From positions 15,473,694 through 15,537,693 of the forward strand of contig NC_135552.1 in assembly GCF_964340395.1 (NCBI RefSeq): 64,000 nucleotides of DNA, given 5' to 3'. A program made the translations under genes and the position numbers. The notes under the pieces were generated by a model. It was not told where the DNA came from, did no database searches, and saw nothing but the letters and a program-made list of their open reading frames with translations. Source of the DNA: Glandiceps talaboti. Lineage: Eukaryota; Hemichordata; Enteropneusta; Spengelidae. Below are positions 45,201-58,652 of this stretch, one piece after another (positions within the stretch are counted from its first letter, which is position 1; every line of letters begins with the position of its first letter).

Positions 45201-48200
45201 TTCAAGTCTACTTAGCTTCATTTTTTTATTTACATTTTATGAAAGCATGTGGTAACATTGTTTAAGCATTTTTTTGTATGGAATTCTTATTATTTACTCA
45301 CACACCAGCAATGTAATTTCAACATTAAAACGCATGCGATGGGGTTACTCACACTGCCAGGGCATATACTTATGTACTGCAATTTTGACCTCTCTTTTTC
45401 AACTCCTGCAGACTTCTTATTCTTGATTTTTTTTAAAGCATTATAAAGAGATTTGACCCTTTCTTTGAATACACGACTTTTGACCCAATATTTTTGACAA
45501 CGTAGATCCCAAGTTGCCAATTTTAATACTTTTCCCACACTTTTGGACAACATGGTTTCATGGTTTCTGATTTTCAACTTTTTCCGAAACTCAAATTTTG
45601 ACCCCAAGTTTCTGACTGAAATGTAAAGCTTTGAGCCCTATTTTTTTTTAATCTCTCTAGTATTTGTGTTTGTAATTTGAAAATCAATAACTCTTCTATC
45701 ACATGTAAGCAGCATTCTTTTGTAACATACTGTCTGCTATAATCTTCACAACTTTACATGGCTAACATGTCCATTCACTGTTTGTGATACAAAATTATGT
45801 ATTTCTATTGTACAGAGTCAAGTGTTTTCCAAAACATTGCCAAAACAAATCAGTACAGTCAATTTCAACTAAGCTTGCCAAAACTGTTAGTGTTGCAAAT
45901 GTATTTTTATCTTGGTTCATAAAACATTGGTAGATAAGAACAACACTCCAGACATGCCAACTCTTCACAAATGAAAGTGAAATACAAGCAATTTTGATAC
46001 ATTGTTACTAAGGGGCGACGTCAAAAGATCGATGTTTACAAAAAAACTTAATTGCTTTAGTTTGGGGGTGGGGGGGTTTTGGCCAAAATAATTTCTCAAC
46101 CGTCAAAAACGATTTAACGCCATACTTGGCAAATTTAGTACGATTTCAAGGCTGCTTTTACCTAAAACACTGCGTACAGTCGGTCCGATTTATCAGCGGT
46201 ACGCGGTTCAGCTTTCAAATTTGCTGCAAAATAGGTATTTGGGAACGAGGTGGGTATCCAGAGTGTGCGTACGCACATTTCATCAGTTGGCGTCGTCGAG
46301 ACACGAAGGGTTCGTACAACTTTCTGGTCCATATATGTTCCCCTCACACAATTTATAAATGCCCTTCGAACGACATTCAGAAACTAACGAACAAGATTTG
46401 GGAGTTAAATATCAAAAAACAACAGGGCAAATCCCGGGCCGGTGTACAGGAAAGCGCAACGAAGTTGTGGCATGCCAAATACAAAAATGACCGACGGTCA
46501 TTAGCCGAGTTCATGTCCCAGGAGGTCGAGTCGAAACAATCTATTTTGAAATACGTTAAAAAATATGTTTGAAAGTTAACGAAGTCACAGTGGGTACGTG
46601 ATCAGAGCCGATCGTTCAATCGTAGTGGTAAATTTTAAAGGACCTTCACGATAATTGATTTTAATAGACTATGTGGATAGGACGCGTGACGTTGCCATAA
46701 TCCACCTACACGAAGGTTCTAAGTTAGGCCATAAGTTATAACGTGAAACTAATACGAATATTCGTATTATTATATTCGAATGTAAATCCGGAAATTACCG
46801 ATGAGATGTCATGTTTGATGTGACCTCTCAACTTGGACTAAATTGTCGTAGATAGCGTGGTATTGCGAATGTTTATTTCTACACTCGCAACAAGTTGATC
46901 GTTCGACTGATGTTGATTCAATCCTTCGTGAAAATCAAAAGTTCGATCGCCTGAAATAATTATTCAGCAATAGTTTCGCAATTTCAAACAGATTTATAGA
47001 TGTTTGTAAATGATTGATAGTTGGAACATGCATGTGAAAGCCGTGGCCGCCGCGTCAACGTGTTCATCACTGTCGTGGTGCGATGCGATATCACAGTCAA
47101 AATCAACGGAAACGTGCGAATATATACGACTCGACAGAAACAACTTTAAGGCTAAAAAGCATGAGAGCTGGTAAATACAATTTCTAGTTGAAACTATGTT
47201 TTGCAGAGACAGTTAAATGTTTTACAGTTTGAATTGCAATGTTACTACATAGAGTTCTTTACTCCAGTGAAAATGGTTACTTCATCCGATCTAATCTTTG
47301 GAATGGCCTTTAATGGGAAGTGGTATCCTGCTGTTTGCAAAACATCTTGTCAAGTTTTATGAATAAAATCTATCTGTACAATCAATTTAGTCGAACTAGT
47401 TAACAAAGGCGATTCCTACACTTTCCCGACCGGCCCTGTATTTTTCAGTTAAACAAAAATCATCCGATCAAAGTGTTGCTGATGAGCCTACACCCAGTCA
47501 CGAAATGTCTCCCATTTCAAAAAAGTGAAAGTGAAACCAGACATACCAGTATTAGTAATCAATGTGACTTGACGTGTAAATTCAGTGTTGTTGTGTTCTG
47601 TTGGTTTTCAATAAAAGTATTTTTCTGAGTTAAAATGGTTTTCTATTTTATTTATAATTCAGTATTATATTGGTACGTTGTTTGAAAGTGGAAGTATACA
47701 GTATGAGTCTGAAACGATTTTCAATTTTAGGTCAGTTAAGTTAGATGGGGGGGGTGGGGGGGTCTGGGACCTAACTTAAGCAATTAAGTTAGATATATTA
47801 TATTGAACTTTTGATGTTGCCCCTAACCAGTCCATTGCAGGTAGACTATATAAAGTGTAACATTGTATACATTTTCTCAGACTTCAATGACTTCAGTGGT
47901 AATGTGATACAATTACTCATATTTTGTTTTCATTTGTCAAAAGTCAGTGTGTCTGACATATCATCCTTATCTTCCAATATTGTATGAACCAAGAAAAAAA
48001 ATACATTTTGTGACACACACTGTTTCGATGAACTTACATGAAACTGGCTCTATTCCTAACCCAACCCTAACTCCCTAGTTTGAATACAAATGTGTATTTT
48101 TTGTACAGTTGGTACACTGTTCTTCAATCTTATCAAGACTAACTAACCTGGTATACAGCCTGATACTGTGGCAGCTTTTATTGGAGGTTGTCGTAGTTGT

Positions 48201-51200
48201 CCGACATGTTGTTGTTTTTCTATTTCTTCTTGTTCCTTCAGAAAAAATGAAAATTTACCTCTGTCATTCACAAAAGTCTATCATACACACTCAATCACTC
48301 ACTTACTATTACTTACAAAATTCTAAACTGTCTGACATTTAATGTAACTTTCCAGTTTTTCAGTTAACTAAACATCATTCTTTTGCAAGAGTTTGTCATA
48401 CACTAAAACAAATACATGTAGAATACATAATGCATGTCTTGATTACAACACAGACATATCAACTCAACACCCCCCCCCCCCCTCCAAGCCCCACTGACAA
48501 TCACCAATGTGTACAAAGCTGAAATGTCTACCTTTTGGGTTATCTTTTCCTTTTCTTCGTCACTATCAATCGGCTCCTGCTTGATATCAATCGTGGTCAT
48601 TGTGGCCGGTGGTGGTGATGGTGTTGCTGCAGCAGGTCTGTCTGCTGTAGTTTCAGCTACAGCTTCCTCTGCAGCACGTTTTGTAGCAGGCGATGGCGGC
48701 GTCTCCTTCATCTCAGCATCTTGTAATGATGACGCTGCGGCAGCTGCTGCAGCATCTTCTTCAGCTTCTTCGGGACTCTCTTCCACATGATCTTCCCTTC
48801 TCAGCTGCTTACGCATTTGCTGTTTGCAGCACAGCACAGGAAAGAAGGATGTCACAATAAAGTAATACATACTAAAGACAGTACTCTATTTCTTGTGTCT
48901 CCACATATTACAGACAAAAGACAAACATTCTGTCTTTATTAAGTTTCACAGACTAAACACAGGCACTGTTTTTGTTTCTTCATCCCTTCCCATGTTGGAC
49001 AATATGAATACAAATGTACTCAGATTTAGTGTCTCCAAGTATTAGACTAAACACAGACACAATGTTTTGGTGTCTTCATCAAGTATTAGACAAAACACAC
49101 TGTTTTTACTTCGTTATTAAGTATTATAGACTAAACACAGACAATGTTTTGGTGTCTTTATCAAGTATTAGACAAAACACACTGTTTTTACATTGTTATG
49201 AAGTATTACAGACTAAACACAGACAATGTTTTGGTGTCTTTATCAAGTATTGACAAAACATGGACATTTTTTGTGTGTGTCTTCATTCATGTATGCATGG
49301 GTAGAACATCAGCACTCCATTCTATTGCTACTGTTTCTGTTTCCTGGTTTGCACACAAGAACAACTTATTCATATTCACCTGTTTTAATAATGTTTGTTG
49401 TTGCATCTGCATGTACTTTTGTTGTTGTTTTTCTTGTAAGAACTGTTGGTGCTGCTGCTGAAGTAACATTTGCTGTTGCTGTTGGAACTGCTGAATGTGT
49501 TGGCTTGTTGGTAACGGCGCCGACTGCGTTCTACCTAAAGGTCTGTGATGGGACCTGAAACAATTAGCATTAACACAAGGCACACATACTATTACTAAAC
49601 AACAACACAGTACAAAAGCAATAGGGGGAAGGTTGGGGTGGGGTGGGGTGGGGTGGGGTGGGGAAGGGAGGGGATATGATTAAAAACACTTTCAAGGAAT
49701 GGAGCAGTCTGTAAGGTATGCCATGACGGTGCGCCCTCACACATCGTCAAGTCGGTGAGAGCAGAACGGCACGACATATTTTACAGTCTAGGAATGGAGG
49801 AACATTCATTATACAGTTGGGAGGAACTGCTATTATGACACTGTACACATCACAGTTCTCTGTACACATCACACTGTACACAAAACGCCCTCCATGCATC
49901 AATAGTTTAGCAACTGACATTCTCTCAATTTGGTATATTGTTTTTGCCATTTTCACCTTTATTTTGGATTTTAAATCATTCCGTCGTTCCCCAATGCAAG
50001 AGAGCAAGTCAAAATGCAGGAATAAATACAATATTTTTTGTTGATATTTTCAAAAGGATGGAATTGTCACATTTTGTGACCAAATATGGTTAGTTGGGTG
50101 GTCTGGTATGGTAGTCTATGCACTTGTGCACAGACATGTCCCCCTAGGCTACCAGATGAGTGCTCAAATGGGTAATGCACTCTTGAGAGTCCCAACAGGA
50201 AAGAGCTTGTAATTACCAGGAAACAGACATGCTGTTGCCCTCATGACCCATTGGCTTGTAATTACGGTATTGGCTATATGCAGACTGGTTGAAGCTATAC
50301 TGTATTGTCTGTCTGTCACATCGTAATTTAAATATCATATCATTTGCATTTGAATGCTAATTGGACTATCAGAGCATAGTAATTTACATAATTTAATCAC
50401 CATATCATTTGCATTCCACTTCTGAACAGACATGAAAATGGCTAATTTTAGGAGGCAAAAATCTCTCACTTTTTTACAATTTACATTTTACAACACCGCT
50501 ATCAAAACATCTACAACAACTAACATATATAACGTATTTCTTGTATCAATACACTTTACAGAGACAATAACGACGTGACCATTAAAACCTTCACACTACA
50601 GGTAGGGGGGGGGGGGGGGGGGGATGACAGCAACTGGTATCACAAAACCAAATATAGAATCTACTATTAAAATTAAAATAGACACCAAATGTTACATGAG
50701 CTTTGTGCTATTTTAGAACACAATTAAACAATGCATTGATTAACGTCCAGAAGGTTTTTGTCATTGTCGGCACTATTAACCACCAGCTGTGCATCACTTT
50801 GAAAGCAATCCATTGAAAGTACAAATATACCATCATTTCATTACAAAATACAAACGCCATGTGTTGCTAGCTTTATGAGTACACATAATATTAAAATATA
50901 CCATCACGTCATCATTAAAATACATGCCATGTGTTGATAGCTTACAACTACAAATATAACATCATTTCAACACATATGTGTTGGTAGTTTACAAAATTGT
51001 GTGCTATGTGCAAATATAAACATATGGGTATTCTCATATTACCCTGGTAATATTCAGCCCTCGCTTTACTTAGATAGACACAAACTAAAAGTATTCACGC
51101 AACATGTTGATACAACAGTGATAAGTTACTCAATGGACACTGGTTTTAATTATAGCTTCAGGTGGGAGGTGTTATGGAGTTTTATTACCATAGTTTTATG

Positions 51201-53516
51201 AGCTCGCAGTGTAATGTACAGTTTTACTACTTCCAATGTTTTTACTATCTGGATCACAGGGTTACAGAATTCAGCACAACAGAGGAACCGCTACCATCAC
51301 TTGTGTAATCTACCACATTGAAGAACAATAGATTTAGTAGTTTGCATCTATCTTAGTAAAACCCCAAAGGCTTACCACTCGTAACACTGCGTGTCCTCTG
51401 TTAGTCAGATATTACATTACCAGGGGGTATATAGCCGTTGTTCTCTGCCTGTGTATATCTGGATGTTTTTTTAAGCCACTTTTAATATTATTCAGCACCC
51501 ATATGCTGTATTATTTCACATGTTAGTGCTCTGTACATTAGTATTATATCATATCACACTACTCTTTGTAAGCTTGTAAAACTGTTAAATTTTATCACTA
51601 ATAACTCAATACGCCATATTCTGGTTACCAAAATTTGGGCCATTTCACATGTAAGGATCACAAGTGGGCACCCTAGATTTGGCAAAGTGAGGGCTAAAAA
51701 TTTGTCATGGCCGCTGATCATATATGCACAGCAGTGTGTGTAAAATGCGCATAAAAGAAAACTCTGTGTATTCTGAAAAGCGCATTATAGTAGCAGTTAG
51801 GCATGTTTTGACTGCTGGTAGTCGCTAAAAAAACGTCTGCTGTCATTATTCGCCAACATTCAACTATTCTGGCCCCCACTTCCGGTTTAAAAATGATTTG
51901 CCAACACCATCTTTTATCTCTCTGATAACCAGAATATGGCATATTATCTTTCTATCCATTTCATCACCCCTCTCTCTCTACTTTCCTCTCCCCTTCCTTC
52001 AATATCTGATCCTTCCCTCAACCATTCACTTCTCACTATGTATACACAGTTGTTAGTCTTAATTCTTACCGTATCAGTCTGGCATGTGCTACTAAGCCAC
52101 TATTGAGTGGAGCGGATGAATTGGACTCGGCTTGTACAGGAATACCACCTATGGCATGCGGATGGACGGCAGTTGCAAGACCAGCTGAAATAGTAATCAT
52201 ACAGTCAGTTACATCAAATGATACACACAAAAAATACCGCCAATGGCGTTGTAGCACAACTGTAGTTTTTAAAAATGTTTATCCATATGCTAGTCTATGC
52301 TAACAATAGGTGTTTAGTTGCCTATCCAACCATGTTGCTATCTTTACGATAAATGCTATCATTTGGCTGTTGCTATGGGCGTGGTCATGTTGTTAGATAT
52401 ATTTGCATACATTTGTGTATGTTTTTGTTCACTTGTGTATGAATTCCTGATATTGTCTTTGCAATATACGTGATCATTTGGCTGTTGCTATGGGCGTGGT
52501 CTTGTTGCTAGGAAAATTTACATACATTTTTTGAATGTTTATTCAATTGTCTATTAAACCCTGTTGTTATCTTTGTGAAATACACCACCGTTTGGCTGTT
52601 GCTATGGGCGTGGTCATGGTTACTAGGGTATTTGCATACATTTTTTGAATGTTTATTCATCTGTCTTTCTATTCCTGTTGTTATCTTTGCAATATACGTG
52701 ATTATTTGGCTGTTGTTATGGGCGTGGTCTTGTTGCTATGCAAATTTACATACATTTTTTGGATGTTTATTCAATTATCTATTAAACCCTATTGTTATCT
52801 TTGTGAAATACACCACCGTTTGGCTGTTGCTATGGGCGTGGTCATGGTTGCTAGGGTATTTGCATACATTTTTTGAATGTTTACTCACTTGCTTACCAGA
52901 TGATGTTGTTATTTGACCAAAATATACTGCCATTTGGTTGTTGCTAAAGGGTGTGGTCATGGTCGCTAGGGCCAATTTTGTCAAAATGTTTTTAAGAAAA
53001 TCTGCAGAATAACAGTTTCAGAAACATCTTGCCAAGTTTCAGACTAATTGACCAAGTACTTTTTGAGATATAAGTTTTTGACCAAAAATGAACATTTTTA
53101 CACCTAATTTGCATATCACTCATGGAATCATGGTATGCTTAATATTTCTTCGTCCATACATCCCTAGATACATTCCCATTAAATTTCAGCCCAATCTGCT
53201 CAGTAGTTTTAGAATTATAGATTTTTAACCAAAAAGACACATTTTTAGCCCTAATTTGCATATCACTAATGGAATCATCCCGTCATGAACAAATCTTACT
53301 TTACACCCCCTTAAGAATGTTCCCACCAAATTTCGCACCAATCTGCCCAGTAGTTTCTGAGTTTAAGTTTTTTGACCAAAAATCACATTTTTTGACCCAC
53401 ATCACACACCTGTGATGCGATCATTTTGATTTGAACAATTTCCCAACTAGACACCCAAAGTAATGGACCCACCAAATATCGTGGCAATCGGTTCAGCGGT
53501 TTTTGACTTTAAGTTG

Positions 53517-53549
<33 letters not shown>

Positions 53550-56500
53550 CCACACACACACACAGACAGACAGACGCCGGGCGATCCCTATAGCACTACT
53601 GAACAAGTTCAGTTGTGCTGAAAAATATGAAAGCACATTATCAGAATAGAGAGAACAAATTCATGTTATGATTCTAAAACAATCCGAGGTAAGCAAACTT
53701 CACAGGAGGGCTAGAATTTAGAAATACTAACTTTTTAAATTACAATTTCTTTGAAAAAGAATTCATTGAAACTAGTTGGATATTGTAAACATATTTATTT
53801 TGGTATCTGTAAAATTTGGTGGGATGGCAACTAAAGACGTGTGAAGTACACTTTAATTTGACAGACAGTGTATGGGGGAGTAAAGCCTACTTGTAAACAA
53901 CTCATCCGGTCAGCAGCCTGTTGTATTCAGTGCGACTGTTGTCAACACCATTTACAACAGTTGAATATAGAAATATGATAACTCATAAACTATGTTAGCA
54001 GGACTTATTTCCACATACAGCTACACTATACAAGTCATTGGTATGCTCAACTACCGCATACAGTATGAAATGCCTCACGTTCGCATTCGTGTTCGCGTTG
54101 TTGTAAATAACATTTATAATTTTAAATTTTATACGGTGAAAAAAATAATTAACAAAATAACATGGCCTCAAGAGAATGGGTTAGGTAGGTCAGAATTTTA
54201 CTTTATTTTTATTTTATCTTTTTAATTGTTTTTGTGTGTGAAAAATATCGCTTCAACCCCAAAAACCAAATGAAATGTCAGTCAGAACACCCCTTCAGTG
54301 AAAGGTTGATGAAATGTGTACAGACATCGCTGTACAGACATCGCTGGGGAAAGAAAATAGAATGGCATGAAGGTTGAAGAAGACAGAGAATTTCTTATCG
54401 TTTTGTTTTTAGATGTTTTAAAAACTGTTTAGGGTGGGCGGCTTAACACTATGGTCAGTTGAGTTATCGGAAATACACAATTTATTTTTTTTATTTTTCA
54501 TTTTGCCTAAATTAATCAATTCATAACACTAAATTCAAGCCATATTTGATGACTTACTTGCTATAAGTGGATTGACAGGACCAGTTGCCATGCCAGCTTG
54601 TTCTAGAGCTTTCATTTGGGCTTGGACAAAGGCAGGATTGGTAGGAGGAAAGGAGTTATTCAAATCAGCACTGGCACCTACAAATACAATATTTATATTC
54701 GTTATTCAGAAGTGTCTATAGACAAAACATCACATCAGAAACCTTACTATAGAGTTAAGTCTTTCAAACACTGTGATCAAAATTACAATACTGCCACTAG
54801 CACTGACCTATACACACACAATAGGGAACTGGTAAACCTGCCATCTTGAATGTTGCATTATGGGAAATATAATCAAATATCAATTGATCAGCATTGTAAA
54901 CAATCTTGTTTACATTGTTTGTAAATGCAAATAATCCATTCATCATTACCCTGACCATTGTAGGAGGTACATTCTATTGAAAGCTCAAGATTAGGTTTTA
55001 CAAAAACTACAATCCCATAGTCCTTTGCTTCTGAGCATGCTCAGTCTGGATTGCAAGTTACCTATTGCCTTTCTCACTTCCTCAACTCTCTGGAGAACAT
55101 ACAATCCATTGCAGCCTCTGTAAGCCCATAGGACTACAGGTTCCAAAATATACAGCTTGGTTGACTGCAGCACAATTTTGGTTCAAATCTTGCCCAAAGG
55201 CTTTAGCCATCCAGAAACTAGTGGCAGTGGCAAGACTCGAAACAGTAACTTGCAGATTCGCTCCAACCCAACAACACTAAACCATTTGACCAAGAAATTG
55301 AACTTTGAGAGAGATCGATTTGCTTACCATGTTGTAAGGGTGCAAAGTAAGCTGGTGTTAAGATATGGCCAGCTGCATTGAACGGATGACTCAGTCTTGA
55401 TGCTATCAATGCTTCATTCGTCAGTCCAGCCTGTGCTGCTGTTATTGTACTTGAGCCCTGTAAGCAATGACGATGATCACAAAACATATTTAACATTGAA
55501 CTTGTTATCATACGTGGTACCACTTATGAGATGATATGATACCTTGGTTAGTTTAACACAAAAATACTGGCCCTCTTAATTAAACCCATGTTATCACATA
55601 TTCTCCTATTCATGCCACTCACTAAATAATGGCATTTTTGGAAAACTGTGGGTTTTCGAGTCATTTCATGATTTTATATAAATTCACAACACACAGATTG
55701 CCAAGAAAAACATAGTTGAACTTGTGCCTCATTCATCATTAATTGTGGATTATTGCATTTGAAATTGTAGAATATTACACTGGTTTGAGAAGATTATTAA
55801 CATCTGTTTACTGTCTCTCTCTTATCATCTGTAGTTTGGTGTAATACATGATGCACCTACTACTGTGAAAACTGAGCTTTCGTCTTACAAAGATAGACAC
55901 AAACTAAAACTATTGTTGTTCGATGTGGTAGACTACATATGTGGGTAATATTGATGCCTCTGTTGTGAGTAATCCTGTAATCAAGATGGTATAAACATTG
56001 GAAGTCTTCTAAAATGTAACCTGGACGATCGTGTAAGTCTATGAATATAAAGTAAATGATGGTGAAAACTTGCTACCAGAAAAGCTGCCCTACGGCGAGT
56101 ACAATTAAACCAAAGTCCATTCAATAACTGATATCACCATGTTGCAACAATTGAGTTTTAGTTTGTGTCTATACATTTGTTTAATAGCTGAAAACTCAGC
56201 TTCCACTGTCATACATTGTGTTTCCAAACTTACTGGTTGGGAGTGTGATGACGTAGCTGACGCTGGTAAGCCAAGTGATATGTTGGGCAGTGATGGTGAC
56301 GTGTATAAGTTGACATCATTGTTTCCTAACATCCGCTTCATCATCAAGGGATAACCGCCGACTTCAGCCTTTAGACAAATTTAAACACAAGGAGATCTCA
56401 GTGAATACTGATCATAATACACACTATATACCAAATTTTACAATCAGTAAAAAAAATTAACATTTACGGAGAAAAGGTGACTGTTGGCACTTGAAATTTT

Positions 56501-57586
56501 AAGAATGTAGAATTGGTATTCATGTGTAATTTAACAGTTAAATATTTCACAACATTGAACAACCTATGTCTCCTATCAAGATACATAGTGAACATATCTC
56601 CTTTGACAGCCATTATTATAGGTACTTTCTTGAAGAGCGCCCCCATGCAACAACTTTGAGAAAGTACAAATTGGGTATTTCTAGGAATCCCCTACACCTG
56701 GTACATTCCTTTCCTTGGCATACGAAAAGGTTGAACAACAATTTTGTACATTTCCTAGGACTACTTATCAGCATTTGTAGAAGGATCCTGTGGTGTGAAT
56801 TTTTAATATAATATACAACAAATCGTATTGCTTAAGAGGCGGAGGACTAAAACTGCACATTCAAGTGTGGATATACACAATGTGGCAAGATTAAGTAACT
56901 GAAACAGATCTTACAAAACTGGAACGGGGTTTGTAGACAGTACTGTTTTGACCAACACATAACCAGGAATAGGTTTTTATCCAATGTTAATAGTAACATT
57001 ATGTCATTGTGTGTAATCTAGTGGATTACTGTCTTGTACTCAGTACTGTTTTATTTTTGTGTTCTTTTGATGTTTTAAATTGAAGTTTCAGTAATTAATT
57101 TGGACTTCCTGTGCCGAACTACAAACGGCTGGACCTACCAACTGAACTAAACTATGGCAACAAGCCTTTAGAACATAGAGCCAGATATTTTTATCAAGTT
57201 TTATACTCAAATATGTAAACTTGAAAAAATTATTCACAAGGGAGAAATCTAGCATAAGTTTAAGTATTGGACAACTTCGACGACATACATCTTACGGCCA
57301 ATTTTGCCTAACCTTGCTGAAAATGGTATGTGTCACAATTGTATTTTTATCTTGGTCTATACAGTATCGGTAGACTGGGAAAACACTCCAGACATGCGGA
57401 CTCTTTACAGATGAAAACAAAATACAAGTAATTGTATCACATTGTTACCACTGAAGTCATTAAAGTCTGAGAAAATGTATACAATGTTACAATTCATGTA
57501 GTCTCCTGCAATGGGTTGGACAGCAACAATGTATCAAATTTACTTGTATTTTGTTTCCATTTGTAGTGAGTGTTGTTCTTATCTAC

Positions 57587-57656
<70 letters not shown>

Positions 57657-58435
57657 AAGATAAAAATACATTTGTGACACACTGTTTTGACAAGGTTAGA
57701 GGAAATTGGCTGTATGTTGATACAATATGGGATCTATGGCAGGAATAGCTAGGTAAACATGACATGCAGATATTTACAAGGCATTGATTATACTGTACAT
57801 TATTATACTAACTAGGAGCAAACTTGGACATGTTTCAACAGAAAATATGATATATATAGTCTTATTGTTCTACATCACTACAATACACATTTACATCACT
57901 GGTTCTGCCGTACTTGGAATATAAACCCAAATCATTCAAATTCACCAAAAAAAAATTATCATAATCAATCTTGCAAAGGTATAATATCTCCTTTCCAATT
58001 TCTTTTTTTTAATTCGGCCAAAAATAATGTGACATGAGGATTTTGCTCCTACTCAAATTCAAATATGAGCTATATAATTTACACTCTAAAAATAATGACA
58101 AAAAACTGTGTGGTTTGATAACAGAATGTTTCATACAAATATATGTACTTACCTCTGATGGCATGACATTGCCATTACCAATGTCTGTAGCAGGTTGACC
58201 ACCACTTTGTGGTGAACTTGGCCCTGACCCTGGTGCACTGTTACATAACGTTGTATCAACTGAAATCACATACAAAATAGTATCAATTACTAGACTGTAT
58301 CATGTCACCATTTATATGCAACATATAATAACATACAAAGTGTAAAGAAGGTAACATACAAATTGTTCTTGTCTGGTACAGTGGCAACTAATGCACACTG
58401 ACACAAACACAGACACAGACATAGACACATGCACG

Positions 58436-58472
<37 letters not shown>

Positions 58473-58621
58473 ATTTTTTTTCACAAATACACACATACAT
58501 ACAGCATACATACATACATACATACATACATACATACATACATACATACATACATACATACATACATAATACATACATACATACATACATACATACATAC
58601 ATAATACATTACATACATACA

Positions 58622-58652
<31 letters not shown>

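Larger units (their letters stand above)
45165..48147. other. Large deacetylase intron with a CpG-rich island
   Basis: Repeats lie at 45868-46012 and 47820-48045. Between about 46,010 and 47,450 CpG dinucleotides are frequent, unlike the rest of the gene. A frame without an early ATG runs to a stop at 46570-46572 on the plus strand, and plus-strand AATAAA signals lie at 47362 and 47610. Confidence 0.55.
49555..52069. other. Deacetylase intron
   Basis: It contains the GGGGT tract, short palindromic repeat, poly(G) run and MITE copy C. No exon is seen. Confidence 0.55.
56369..58152. other. Deacetylase intron
   Basis: It contains the full foldback MITE with an internal (TA)n tract. No exon is seen. 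Confidence 0.55.
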
